Numbered from the stretch's first letter, positions 1 through 13,130 are shown. The stretch is DNA of 64,000 bases from Mangifera indica (GCF_011075055.1 NC_058149.1:9926449-9990448), one strand, 5' to 3'. Numbers and translations are program-made. Notes: generated from the letters alone by a model not told the origin.

Positions 1-316
1 AAGATAGAAGAGAGGAGGTTGGTTAGCTTCGGTCATCGAAGAAACGACAAAACAGAAAATACAAATCTTAGGGGAAAAATAGAGATTTTTCAAACTTTGG
101 GTGAAGGGAAGGTGGCGGGTTGAATTGTTAGTTTTTAAACCTGAGGGAGAGAAATGTGATGAGTTTATAATTTTTTAAAATATTTTTATTAAATGATGAT
201 TTTTCTTCTGACAGTAACAATAAAATTTAACAGAAAGATAGATAATTAAATTTTTTATAGTTATAGGATGGAAAGGAGTTTGCACCAAACCTTGAGTGGG
301 ACACAGTCATTTGACC
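1..316. mobile_element. Right part of a MULE-type non-autonomous element (family M)
   Basis: The right terminal inverted repeat is visible at about 277-316 (CCAAACCTTGAGTGGGACA followed by a GTCATTTGACC end), a variant of the family-M end defined by the complete element at 7607-8066. The inner sequence (ATCGAAGAAACGAC, then a stretch reading 'tttttcaaactttgggtgaagg') resembles the inner right half of the element at 420-1282. The left end lies outside the window. No coding capacity is seen. Confidence 0.6.
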
Positions 317-419
317 ATTCTATTATTACTTTGTTTTTTTTTTTTATAAATGTTTTTCTATTTTTGTTAAGATTTTGTTATCAACATTTAATTACTTATA
401 ATTTTATTATTAAAAAAAG

Positions 420-1282
420 GGCCAAAAAAGTTATTCCTACCCAAAGTTTGTTATATTCTCAAATTAGTATCCATTAAGTATTGAAAACCCAAACACTATA
501 TTTGAGTGGTTAAAAATAACAAAATTAGTTAACGTTATCTATTTTCTCATAGATTTAAAAAACTAATAATTTATCCAATAATTAAAATTTGAAAAGTTAT
601 ATTTCTCTTATAAAGTTTCAATCTTTTCCTTCCTTCTCTAATGATCGAATTTCAACCGAGACCGTCTTCATCCCATCCTTCTCCCTCTTCCGCTGATGAT
701 AAAGGATGAATCGTCGAATTAAAGTTTGTCTTTGTCTTCGTTGAATAAGCTTCAAACAATGAGAAATCAGAGGTGCTTCCCTTGATTCGACTTCAAAAGA
801 AGAGAAAGAAGATGCAACTCCATTGAATCAATGTCTATGGTGTGCTTCTATCTTCCAAGGGTTTCAATTCGATGTTAGCTTCTTCACTTTGTCGGCTTCA
901 CGTTGTGCACCAAGGTTTCTTCTTAATAGGCCTTCATCAGCAACGATGACAAAGGGAGAAAACTAGGTGAAGGCGATCTATGCTAGAGTCCGGTCATCAA
1001 AGAAAAAAGAAAAAGATTAAAACCTTATTGAGGAAAATATAACTTTTCAAAGTATAATCCTAGAAGAAAATTGTTAATTTTCTAAATTTTTTTTGGGGGT
1101 GAGGAGGGGATAGATAATGTTTATTATTTTTAATTTATTATTGATTAAATGATGATTTTATCCTAGAAACTTAACTAATTTTATTAATTTTAACTATTCA
1201 CGAATGATTGTTTATATTTTCAATACTTAATGAGTACCAATAGGAATGTAACAAACTTTGGGTGGGAATAAGTCTTTTGGCG
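420..1282. mobile_element. MULE-type MITE, family M, 863 bp
   Basis: It starts GGCCAAAAAAGTTATTCCTA and ends with the inverted counterpart GGGTGGGAATAAGTCTTTTG plus GCG. The flanking 9 bp are TAAAAAAAG on the left (411-419) and TAAAAAAAT on the right (1283-1291), 8 of 9 matching, as expected for a Mutator-superfamily insertion. The low-complexity flank weakens the duplication as evidence. No transposase is encoded; the short open frames inside are not gene-like. Confidence 0.7.
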
Positions 1283-2357
1283 TAAAAAAATCAGTGTAAT
1301 ACATACACATTTTTTAGTATCTAAATTATATATTATCAAGTAATTACATGTTATTTTATTTTTAATTCAGAATTATTTAGTCATATCATAATACATTATC
1401 TATATACACATTTATATACTCAAAAATATAAATATATAGTTTTATTATTATCCAAATATCCTAACTTATAATGATAACCCAATGTATATTTGTTGTTAAC
1501 TTATAATAACAATAATTTATTATTAATTTCTAACCTCAGCGAAAATCTCTTCGTGTCATCACTTACTTTGTTAGTGCTATAAGAGTTTGTCTTGTTTTTG
1601 CCCCCGTAAAAATAGTCCCAAAACTTCCTTCTTGCTTGCACAGAGATTCCAAATTCAGATGGGAGATGTTTTTGAGTAATTTTTATAAATTGAATTTTGT
1701 GTGAAAGAGTGGCAATAGTTTAAAGCAGCTATTGTTATTTTCATGACCCTTCAAATACTTTGAATTTTTCTAGCTTAAATACGTAGAAAACTTTGAAATG
1801 TCACAAAGTAATATTATATATATATAAAATATATCAACACACAAATAGTCGGATCCATATTCTACAAAATGGAAATTTCTGTAGAACAATCTAATCAAAG
1901 TGGGATTTAATCCATGCCCAACTCAAGATCAGATCAAATTCAAAAGGGTCATCTCAAAATTAATGAGTTAAACTCAATTTGAAAAAAAAAAAAAAAGCCC
2001 TTTAGATTCGACCTATATAGATTGAGCTCAAATGTTTGAATCAAGTTAAACTCATCTCGCTCAATTAGGGTTCAAATTCAATATTGAACAACTCTGATCA
2101 AATCTAAACCAGTAATACTTTCAAAAGGAGAAAAACAATGCTATGACATAAATTATGCAGGTTCTACAGGAATACAATTCAGGTTCCAGAAATGCTCCTC
2201 TTGGTAACATCATCAGTCTGGTCCAGTGGATTACAATATGCATCAAGATTTTCTCCAGGATCATAGTAATCTTTAGCCATATTCAGATTCTCACCTATCC
2301 TGTTGACAGACAACAGTTGGACTTCTATAATTCGTCACAGTCCTTTGCAGCTAGAGG
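1283..2357. other. Intergenic AT-rich spacer downstream of TAD3
   Basis: No gene is supported. About 1285-1450 resembles the small palindromic family P (see 53082-53238), with the recurring core of ATTTTTAATT-type sequence and ATATAATAAT. About 1870-2110 is enriched in GAGTTAAACTCAA and GATTGAGCTC words resembling decayed hAT-like family H (see 3918-4195). The last ~200 bp before the TAD3 stop are probably its 3' UTR. Confidence 0.5.
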
Positions 2358-5300
2358 TTAAACCATATCGAGTATTTCTTCAGGCAGGAACACTCTGAAC
2401 ACAGCATAGTGATGATTCAAGCTTTTCTCGCCTTGTAGTCTATGAACACTGCCCAATGCACCAGCATTGTCATTTGGTATCGCATAAAATATGCGTCTAA
2501 TTCTTTGATGGATAAGTGCCATTGCACACCTTGCATATTGAAAATGTAAATATATCAGATTACAAAAACCAACCCCATTTACGGGTGATAGAACTTTTTC
2601 TCAGACATGAATATAAATAAAAAAGCGCATTTGGTTTGAGAATCTTACATTACACAAGGCTCCCAAACAAGATAGATGTCATATCCAGTGCATAAATAAG
2701 GTCTTGCCGATGAGGAAGAAGAACCATTGGAATTAGCTTCGGATTCCTCAGCATTCTGAACCTGAAATAGCATGAAGACATAAATTCCATTACCATAAGA
2801 TATCAAGTGAAGCAAACGATAATAGAAGGCTGCAGTGGTTCAACTCAAGAACCAACTAAAATCATGTTTTGTAGATTCATTATTTAGATGATTATGACAT
2901 ATCAGTTCCTTGGCCTAAAACTTTTCTAGCTAAGATTTATACTTTCTATTTGGAAGTTTCATAAAAATGGGTTTAATACATTTGAAGAAAAATAATTGGT
3001 AAGAAACTTTTTAGAGTGATTTCATTTCCAATGTTCAAGAGGTTGATTTTGCATAGGTAGCTTCATAATGAATCCAGTTCAGCTTTGGTTTAACAATTAT
3101 CCAACCAAACCCGATTGTAGCCTCACCTATGGTTCCACTGATAACAAGCCTCTACTGATGGTAAGAAACACCAAAATAGTAAAAAATAAACAGACACATA
3201 ATCTGTTTCAAAAGAACAGTCTTCTTTTTGGGGGAAATAAATTGAAGGACAAAGCATATGGTCTTGCACTACCCAGCCTCAGTGGTTCTCTAAACAAACC
3301 CAACACTGCATGGCTATTAAATGCAAGAAGAAAGAAGTTAGCTTACATTTGGAAGGTCAGTCTTTTGTCTTTTTGCTGGAGCATCTGTGGAAGAAGACTG
3401 TATACCATCCACTGGAATAGAATTATCTCCTTCATGTCTCACATTTGGGTAGAGGCGTCTGTCTTGTGCAGCAGAAGATTCAATGGCAACCATGGCAGCA
3501 TGTCTTAGAGGATGCCAATTACAAGAAGTTGAATGTGACTTCTGATGAGCCCACTGCCAAGGATTCAAACAAGAAACACCAGCATATGACCCTTTGTTTT
3601 CATTATCTGAACCATTTGAAGGCAATGCTATGCTGCCTACTACTCCATTGGAACCAGGATGGATGCTCAATCCTTCATGATTCTTCGAGCAGCTTTCCAT
3701 GCTATTTGTCATACTAAAACTGCAAGAGCAAACCTGATCACATGCACTTGCAATCACCTGCTTAACCGAAGGATCTACTATGACAGCAGCATTTACTATC
3801 TGCATAGCAGAACAAAAGAAATGGCTTCAGAGAAAAACATCAACCATAGCAACAGCACAATAACAAATATTAAGGTAACTACATAGGACAATAACTAGAA
3901 CCTAGTAAGGTTTGAGATAGGGCTGGATTCGAGCTCGGCTCGGCTCACATATAGTTGAGCTCGAGTTTGAGTTCGAGCTCGTGAAAGCTAAGCTCGAACT
4001 CGGCTCGAATTCGGCTCGACTCGTTTTTCGTTATTAAAACGACGTCGTTTTAACACATATTGGTCAAAACGACGTCGTTTTGTATCAAAATTTTTAATTA
4101 AAAAATCTGGCGAGTAGCTCGAGCTCGGTTAGGGCCGGCTCGTTTCTGACTCGTCTCAGCCGAGCTCGAGCTGGCTCGGTTCGAGTCCAGCCCTAGTTTG
4201 AGAATCAGATCACAAGTTGTCCAATGCATTAATGGAGGACTAAGTATTAGGACAGGAAGTATGACATAAAGTAGTTCTGAATCTCAACTGATAAAATCTA
4301 TATGTTGAACTCTTTAACTTATTAATCAAATATATTAATGCTAACTCAACTTATTATCTATCAGAGACTCAACTTGAGTCTTTAAAACTAGTAAAGAAAT
4401 CAACCAAAGCTTTGGTAATAAGAGCCACAAAATAGATTACACTGCTAAGACTGAAGTAGAAGTAGCACATTTATAAAAGATGTATGAGATGAACCAACCC
4501 ATGGAATAAAAATGATATAGTTACCGAACCATCACCAGATTTTGCCAACTCAACAGTAAATTTCATGAAGCCAAAAATTGATTGTGAGGCCTCTTCACTG
4601 AATCCAGTAATACCATCAATATTGCTGCAGAATAAAAAACAGGGTACTTGAGTTGATGTTCTCTTAGTAATGTAACTTGATTTCCAAAAATCCTTAGCTA
4701 TTGAATTGGAAAGAGGATAAGAGATCAAATTAAAATTTTGAAATTGGAAGATAGAGACAGAACACAAACTATCATACTTTCATAAATTTCTTATTTTAGA
4801 AAAGGAACAAGATCTCTAGATATCAATGTTTATGCTCTTTAACAACAGAATACAACTACGCACTTGTATGTAAGTAGTAACTCAGATATGCATAAATATT
4901 AGGCAAACTGTAGTAAGATATTGTAGGGCTTACTAAGTTGGTGGATGATATGATGTTGGCCACAGCTTGCATTGCTCTTCCCATTCTTCTTTTGATGATG
5001 CAGCATATTTACACACCTAAATTAGTTGAAGTAAAAAATTAAAATGACTATCTTGAGCAGACCAAAAGAACGTCCAATGGCCTTAGTTGACTAAGAAATA
5101 CTATAGCACAAAAAATACAAAACTGAACAAGAAAAAAAATACTTTAATTATCTGGGAGTTACTTTCACTGAGGGCCAAACATTATTTTTTTTTTATCAGT
5201 TCTTGAACCAATAATTTTCAATTTTTGAATTTGAGAACTTTTCTTCAGTGACAGCAACTTCAACAAACAGAGTAATTTCACATTCAAATTAACCATTACA

Positions 5301-7357
5301 AACAATTATAGCACAACTACTGAACATCAAGCAGCTAATATCAAAATCATAATAACATCAGGGGGAAGGCGAAGAGAAAGCAAGCTATTTTAAAGCATAA
5401 CAAATCTATACATTTTAAAATGCACAACCCAGATAAAATTCCTGAAAATAAAATAACACAGAGAAAGAAGCAATATAAGTATGTTGATAAGTGCAGAAGG
5501 CCATGACTGATTGCAAAAACAAATATCCCACAGTTGCAAAAGATGTACATACCTTAAATAACTACAAGAGGAAAAAACAAATAGGAAAGGAAAAAGAAAC
5601 TCAAATATGGCCAATTCTCAGAAACTGTAATTACATCCATAAAACTAGAGCTTACAAACAAGGCTACAGAAAACACACTAGAGCAACTGAAGACAAACCT
5701 ATAACAGTAAAATATCAATAGCAGAGAATTGTCACTCTGCATCAACATTATATACATCCTAATTCTTTGCAATAATTCCTTCCCCCTCCATCTCAAATTC
5801 TTTGAATTTTATAGTAATCTAATATGATTGCTCTGCCCTAAAACATATTACAAAGAGCATTGCAACCACCTCACAAACCTTTAATAGAATACACCAACAA
5901 AATTTACTAACAAACCCTAACACTAGAGTCTCATCATTATGCACTATAATGGATTCCGTAATTAACAAAAGCATCAAATAAACACAAATTCCACAACAAA
6001 AAAGGAAGACCCACTTTCGTGATAAAAGGACGCAAATGGTGCGAATTGATAAGCTCTTGTACATCCTGAGGGATGTTGTTCAATTGGCCATCATTTTCAC
6101 CAGCTAGACATAAGATCACTGACAACTGAGTTTTTCCTGCCACAAGTAAGCCAATTATCACCAGGATATTCTAGAAATATCCCAAAAATTCACAGAATAA
6201 TTTGTTAAAATAGAGAAAAAGAGACAGAGAGGTGGATGTAGAACAATGTTCTTTCACATCTCATAATGCGAAATTAAGATGCACTTGCTGAATAGCAATT
6301 CCTACAAAAGCACCCAGTAACACTTCACAAAAGGACACCTATTAGGTGTTTGTTAAAAAACCACTCCAAATGCTTCTCTGATCTAAAAGAGTGTTTACCT
6401 ACTTTAATCCACTAGTACCTTTGGAAGTGGTTTCAAAAAAGCTCTTCTAAGTATTATTTTATTTTATCAAAATAACATCTTCTTTACAAAGGCTCCTCAA
6501 AAGAAACTCCCAGTGCCTTTTGAATCCCATAAATGCCTTTCTCGATTTAAACCAAATATTACAAGATAAACACCAAAACCCCTTTAGCTATTTGAAAGTG
6601 TTCATAACCATATCAAATCACTTCCAGTTGCACCAAAAGACTACAAAACAACAACACATAAAAAAACCCAACCCCATTTGAAAACTTGACCGTTGATATT
6701 GTCACAAACAGTCCTGCTTTACAGTCAATGTGATAAAAACAATTTTTACCCGAAATAAAATTTAACAACTATTTTTCACAACTAAAAACAAATGTAAGTT
6801 TTAATCAACTTTCACACAATATAAAAATGAAAGTAAATAAATAAATAAACATTAAACTACCAATTAACCTGAAAAACAAACACAGACCTCCTTCAAGCAA
6901 CTTCTTCTGTATTCGTTTCACATGCCGCATATTTTCCAGGGGCATTAATTGATTTAATCGCCTATTCAAAATTAGCCCAATATTAAGTTTATTATTTAAA
7001 AAAGAAAAAAAATAAACCTTCTATGTAATGGCTAAAAGTTTCTCATTAAGTTTTACAAAATTACCTTATAATGGTGTTGGTGAGCTTTGGCTCAATGGGT
7101 GAAGCATATACATTCACTACAAAATAAATTAAAAAATATATATAATTAAATTAAATTAATAAAATTTAAATAAATTATTCAAATTTAAGACAAGGGATTT
7201 CAAACTGACCGGTCGGTTGTTGATAGGGAGAAATGGGTGGCTTGTCCGGGATGTGGAAGATTCTCCATGTGCCCGACCGTAAAGGCTTATTGCAGTGGCG
7301 TAGCATCCCAAGCCCAACGCAGAGGTATGGCGTTTCTTCCTCTCTGCCGAAGGCCAT
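2358..7357 (-). CDS. TAD3: tRNA-specific adenosine deaminase subunit TAD3 (ADAT3), 438 aa
   Basis: Nine exons on the minus strand: 7357-7210, 7116-7065, 6961-6888, 6136-6015, 5016-4934, 4624-4525, 3799-3347, 2761-2649, 2529-2358; all introns are GT-AG and the CDS is 1317 nt. The product is the structural partner of TAD2 in the nucleo-cytosolic heterodimer that converts A34 to inosine in tRNA anticodons. The N-terminus has HIPDKPPISP and the family block EGGKTQLSVILCLAGEND. The cytidine-deaminase-like zinc site is HPLRHAA (His293) with PCVMC (Cys380, Cys383). The glutamate of the catalytic HAE motif is replaced by Ala295, the hallmark of the non-catalytic subunit. A serine- and asparagine-rich segment (about 216-285) precedes the motif and a second polar linker (about 311-362) splits the zinc site. 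I start at the ATG at 7357; an in-frame internal Met about 20 residues later is an alternative. Intron 6 (4524-3800) carries a hAT-like MITE. Confidence 0.93.
3918..4195. mobile_element. hAT-like MITE, family H, 278 bp, in a TAD3 intron
   Basis: The terminal inverted repeats are TAGGGCTGGATTCGAGC and GTTCGAGTCCAGCCCTA. They are flanked by a perfect 8-bp direct repeat GTTTGAGA (3910-3917 and 4196-4203), the duplication length of the hAT superfamily. The interior is rich in GAGCTCGAG and holds two palindromes AAAACGACGTCGTTTT about 35 bp apart. It sits between TAD3 exons 6 and 7 and so is transcribed but spliced out. It is the best-preserved copy of a family with decayed relatives at about 8660-9030, 14425-14690, 16150-16475 and 52132-52519. 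Confidence 0.85.
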
Positions 7358-7606
7358 CAATAGTTTGGAGTTCGAGGGCGCTTTAGTTTGGTTTTAGAGA
7401 GGGGAAGTGGGGATGGTGATGCCTGGATTTTGTGGGATTTAATATAAATGAGATGACTCTCAGACTCTCTCTCAAAATTGATGGGGTGTATTGAAAAACT
7501 AAAAACCTATGCGAGTTTTATTGTATTCACTCTTCTTGTAAGTAAGGTCTAATTTTTTTGGGCCCGAAATTTTAAAATAATTTTGCCTACTTTGGGGTTT
7601 CATAAA

Positions 7607-8066
7607 GGCCAAACGACTATTTCCCACCCAAGGTTTGATGTTTTCTCAAGTTTTCACCTTTTAACTATGAAAACACCAAACACCCACCCATGGTAGGTTA
7701 GATTTAACAAAACTCTAATGGTGGTAAGGGTAAAATCATCATTTTCGCTATAATATTACAAATAAACTAAAATAAAATCTAATTTTGCCCCTCTAAACTT
7801 TAAAAATTAAAACTTTCCTCCGGCCTAAGTTTTAAAAAATGGCAGTTTCAAAACCAAATCCTAGGTTGAAACTGCCATTTTTTAAAACTTAGGCCGAAGG
7901 AAAATTTTAGTTTTTAAAATTTATGGGAGCAAAAAGAGATAAAATTTTCAGACATTAGGGTTTTATTAAATCTAACCTGTCATGGGTGGGTGTTTGGTGT
8001 TTCCATAGTTAAAGGGGGGACATTTGAGAAAACATCAAACCTTGGGTGGGAAATAGTCATTTGGCC
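7607..8066. mobile_element. MULE-type MITE, family M, 460 bp, near-complete palindrome
   Basis: This is the reference copy of the family. The ends are GGCCAAACGACTATTTCCCA and the inverted TGGGAAATAGTCATTTGGCC. The flanks are a perfect 9-bp direct repeat TTTCATAAA (7598-7606 and 8067-8075), diagnostic of Mutator-like transposition. The two halves are inverted copies of each other over nearly the whole length and meet near 7850 at a short loop (GGCAGTTTC ... GAAACTGCC), so a transcript would fold into a hairpin of about 200 bp per arm. No protein is encoded. Confidence 0.9.
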
Positions 8067-9629
8067 TTTCATAAACAAACAAATTCCCCCAAACATTAAA
8101 TACATTTACACTTGCAAGTTGTTAGAAAAAAAATATGGTTGGATTCAATCTAAATTATTCAAATTCACGTTTAAACTCAGATCTAATTAGTCAAGTTCAA
8201 GTCAAAGGTTGAACTTATTTTTATAAAACGAGTCAATTTGAACATTAAGTTCACACCAATTTAGACCGAATCTAAAATGAAATTATATTTTAGTCAAATT
8301 TAAGTCTCATCTCATCAATCTTAATCTATCATTTTTGTATTTGAGTTGATCTTGAATTAAACCTTGTACAAACTCAACTTGGATTGGACCCTTAAAAAAA
8401 TCACCTAAAGGGAAAAAAAAAACAATATTGATTGAGAAATACAATTATAACATGAGGTTAATTAATAAAAAATTCTCCAAATTAAAAAATAACAAAGAAA
8501 TTTATATTGTCAATAACCAGTTAAAACTTAACGAGAGTTTTTTATTAATTAAAGAAATTATAATAAGATTTTTATTAATAAAATCTGAAAAAAGCTATAT
8601 CAATTTTTAATTTTTATATAATGCAAAATATCATATATATATATATATATATATACACACATGATATTGGCTTGAGCTCACTTGTCAGGTCGAACAAGCC
8701 AAAAACGTGTTTAGTTTTGGCAAGCTTGGACTTAAAATTAATCTATTATTGATCTCGAGCTTAAGCTTGAAAATGTTCAATTTGCCAACCTCGGAAGAAT
8801 GTAAAAACTCGGTTCGAATAGGTTAAAATGACATTGTTTTGACTAATACTTATAAAAACAACGTTATTTTAGTTTATTTTGACTTATCTATAATATCAAG
8901 TCGAGCTTAGCTCAAGCTTAACTTGATATTGTAATCAAACTCGAGCTCGACTACCCTCAAACTAGTTTAAGGGGAGCTCGACTTTTTCAAGTTAAGCCAA
9001 ACTCGAGTTTGGTTTGGCTCGAATCCACTTCTATACTTATCGAAACAAGTAAATTTTTTGTTCTCATATATCTTTAAGGCACACCAAGGTGTAAACAAAC
9101 CAAACCAAATAGAGTAATTTTTGGCTCAAGCTCAATTCAATCACAAATATTCAAAGCTTGAGCTCAAAACTCATCAAGCACTTAAGACATCAACCTGAGC
9201 TCGAGCTTAAGACAAAGCTATTGACACAATTCAACTTAGAAAATTATATTTTAATCCTTGAATTTTAGAAAAAGAAAAAGTTGTTTTAAGATTTGGAGAT
9301 TTTTGTTGGGCATTAAGATTTGGAGTTTGGATGTAGAATATATTCTTTTACCAATAAAACCGTGTGCATAACTTTTGTGTAAAAACAATGAGGTATTATA
9401 ATATGATTAGATGTTGTTTTAATTTTAATTTTTAACTATTTAATTACATAATGACATATCATTATTTGTACATAAAAGAGAAAAAACATTGTAATAATTC
9501 AAATTGACACCATTCTAATTATATCTAAAGAAGTCATTGGAGTGTCATGTGAAACTACTACTGCCTTTGGGTTCCAATCTAATCAGTTGAATAATTGCTT
9601 TGATTTGAATTTTAAACCAGGGTCATGAG
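8067..9629. other. Intergenic, decayed repeats
   Basis: No gene is supported. 8633-8655 is an (AT)n microsatellite. About 8660-9030 is rich in GAGCTCGAG/CTTGAGCTC words with an internal ACGTTATTTTAG-type core and is probably a decayed family-H element. About 9354-9480 matches the palindromic family P (AAACCGTGTGCATAAC ... TTGTACATAAAAG). The remainder is AT-rich with no recognisable content. Confidence 0.5.
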
Positions 9630-10252
9630 TAAAGATGATATTTTCAATCTGAATTTAAAGTTTTCAATCTTAATAGAGAGAAAATTTTCCAATCGAAATA
9701 GGAAAGGGAATGAGAACAAAGATAAAAAAATATCTCTATATTCGAGAATGAGAATACATGTGTCCAACAGTCTCCATCCTCGCCCTTGTCCTTGTCCTCA
9801 TTCTCGTCCCAGTCTTCATTCCATTATTTATATTAATATATTTACTTAAATATTAACATATTCTTATAATTTTAAATTAATTATGTTTCTACATACATAT
9901 TAAGGTGATTAACATATATTATTTGTGATATTTGAAATAGTAAATTGGTTTGAATTTTAGTTAATTTTGTTGTTTAATATATTTATATTGTCTTTAGAGG
10001 ATATGCAGAAAATATTTTTCCTATGGGTACGAGAATGGTGAGAGAATTTTTCTTCACGAAAATGAGAATGGCAAGGAAATTTTTTTCTACAAATAAAGGA
10101 TGGGGAAGAGATTTTTTCTCTTGAAGAGAAGATGAAAAATCTTTATCATTCTCATAATGGAGATAGGCTGAGAAAAGAGATTGACATTCCCCTATAGGGA
10201 TAGAGATGGAAAATAGGATATTCAATTCGGCCCCTCTCCGTTGTCATCCCTA
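9630..10252. mobile_element. hAT-like non-autonomous element, 623 bp
   Basis: The left end is TAAAGATGATA and the right end, inverted, is TAGGGATGACA, typical of hAT termini. The three differences are all G-to-A or C-to-T. The flanks are GTCATGAG (9622-9629) and GTCACGAG (10253-10260), an 8-bp duplication with one C-to-T mismatch. The interior is a series of GAATGAGAA/TTCTCATTC-type words without coding potential. Confidence 0.75.
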
Positions 10253-13130
10253 GTCACGAGTAATATATATTGTTAATTCCAAATTGAATAATTTAATATA
10301 TATTGTTATCCAATCCATCCATCTTATTATTTATTTAACAACCAACAAACGCCCTCTCTCATAAACAGCAGTGCAGTAATTCCATTATTCAACACCATCA
10401 AAAGTACAATATATATTCATATTGGAATTTTCAAGCATCCTGAGCTAATTAACCAACATAAGCTATTGGTTCCTGTCATTGCAAATCTTGAGCTATTGAT
10501 TAGACAATCGGTTTGAACTTTCTCTGGAATAAGATAATTGTTCATGGATAATGTTGGGAACTTGTAAGATTACCCATCGAACTCATAAATTGGGCCAAAT
10601 GTATTTCCCATTCAAATTTTGATGAAATTATTTTTTCTTTTGTTAAATTTGAAATGTCTATATTTTCGTTATTGTTAATAAAACCTATCAATATTTTTTA
10701 AAAATTGGTTAAAAGACAAAAATATCTTTTATCTTTATTGAAACTAAACAACAATCCACTCCCAAAATTTAATAAATTTCTATATGCTTAGGACTAGAAT
10801 TAGAGAAACTATTCCTTTTGGACGAAACGATAAAAGAATTCTTAAAAAGACATATATGTTAGCTTGGGATAGATCTCCACAAAGAAACAATCGAACTGAT
10901 CAAGATTTCTATATTTGAAGATTATATCCATATAGTTTTGCACTTATCTACAAATATAATAGGAAAATTTGGTGGTGTTTTTTATTGTGGGATCGATTAA
11001 ACATTCATCTTTGTTTGATTGTTGTTGGATTTTGTTTTGGACAATTGATTGTGCTTATGAATTAGAATAAGTTTGTTGGTTTTGCTCACAAGGTGTTTCG
11101 AAAATAGCTTGTTTGGTGTGCTACTTGGGGTTGCCCATAATGTGTTTGACAAATTACTTGTATCGAGTTGATTTTGCCACACTCATGCCCAACCTCCAAC
11201 TTGCAACTCACATCTCAATTCTAGATCTATCGGCTTTCCCCAAGTGTTTTCCAATGGCCAAGAAATAAGAAAGGAGAAGAAGAAAAAAAATATAAAGTTA
11301 TAGTAGAAATATAATTTATTTATACTATTAAAGGTATCATATAGAATATAAAGTGACAAAAAATTAAAACTAACACTTCAACGAATGAGTAAAAAAATGA
11401 TATTGTTTAAATTTAAAAAGATGTGTTTCATTAAAGCTCGATGAGAAATAGTTACTCAATCCTCATGGTAAATATTTGAAAACGGTAGTTTTGTTTCTTA
11501 ATAACATTTACACAAACATATATAAAGTAAATTTGTTTTCCCACATAAGGTTTGACTTAAAAACTTTTCACCCTTTGATGGTATAAATAATATTTTTTAA
11601 TCTAAAATCAAATTTCATTGATAAAAAAAACTGAAACAGTGCTAAAAAGTGAAATTACCATTTTATCTTTACTATTTCATTTTTTAAAATTATTTTATAA
11701 TCTCAAATTAACAGAAATTAAAAACCCTTTCAATATTTAAATTGCATAATAATTTTTTCATTTCCCCCTTTTTTTCACATTCAACCATTTCTTCTTTTCT
11801 TCTCAGTTGTCACCCATCACCTCTCTTTCTCTGGTAACCCATCTCACAACCATAAGTCTTGATTTAGAGTTTGCAAGTAAGTTGATATACTTTTTCGTCA
11901 ATCTCATCATCAACTTCGAGATACGATAAGTTGACTATGAAATCACATAGTGTAACAAAACTTTATTACGCCAAGAAGTAAACGAGCCGATCTCATAATC
12001 TATGAAGAGTTGATTGATGTGAAGAGGTTGAATGCAATTGTAGCAGTGGAAGGTCATGGCTAAGGTGAGCTTTTGTGGTGGTAGTAGTGCTAAAAATAGT
12101 GTTAATTAAGCAATTAGGGTTTAAAAGAATTGTAGGGATTAATTTATAAGTTTTTAAACTTTAATAGATAAATTGTTAGGTTGAAAATGTTTAGGCATTA
12201 TCTAAAAACGTATTTTATTCGTATGTATATTTTGTCCATCCTGGATTGGAACTAACTCAATCAGTTAAATTCTTCCAATTTTAACAATTTCTATATAATA
12301 AAAAAATATTATATGCATTTATTTTATATATAAAATATATTTATATATATTATTATATAATTTAATATTATTTTATTTTTAATTTAAAATTATTTAATTA
12401 TATAATAATAATATATATATATATTATTATATATTTAAAATAAATAACCATAATTTTCCGGTGATATAAATAGAAAGCAATGACTACAGTCAGTTGCTAT
12501 ATTATAATAATAATAAAAATTCATTTATCCGTTTGAAAATGATAGTAGTTGGTACATGCATGCATCGTGAATTTTTTAATTCAAAAAGCTGTTTGCATAG
12601 TTAGGAAAACGTGGCATAATCAAGAGAGTGAATAAAATTAGGTTTATTTATTTTAAATATATAAATATATTGTTATTTATTTATATTATTATATGAGTAG
12701 ATAATCTTAAATTAAAATAAAATAATATTTAATTATATAATAATATAATAAATTTATACATATTTATATATCTAAAGTAGACATACATAATATCACTTTA
12801 AAAGTTACAAAAATAATAAAACTATGTGTATATATTATATATATATATATATTAATATGTTATGATACAATTAGATAATTTTAAATTAATAATAAAATAA
12901 TATCAAATCATATAATAATATATTTTTATATATACATATTTATATATAAAAAAATGCACATATAATATTGCTTTTACAAAAATGTTCATCAAATCTTGTT
13001 GTAAAAAATTATGTCTTAATCACAATGAAACCTATGAGTTTCAACCGAATCATTAACATATACGAACAATAGAATATGATATTTAACATATATGTTTCAC
13101 GAGCTTCATGAATTAATTGATAATTTATAA
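10253..13130. other. Intergenic AT-rich spacer
   Basis: No gene is supported. About 11520-12190 looks like a degraded family-M element: its left part reads TTTCCCACATAAGGTTTGAC, but no convincing right end is visible. About 10860-11250 is slightly more complex sequence that I cannot assign. 12290-12970 contains several overlapping AT-rich palindromic stretches of family P type. Confidence 0.45.

Noticed and set aside
3068..3886. Plus-strand open frames opposite TAD3
   Set aside because: They are antisense shadows of TAD3 exon 7, which is supported by motifs and splice sites on minus.
7358..7360. Extra N-terminal Met for TAD3
   Set aside because: The codon is TTG. The ATG directly after it (7357) is used instead.
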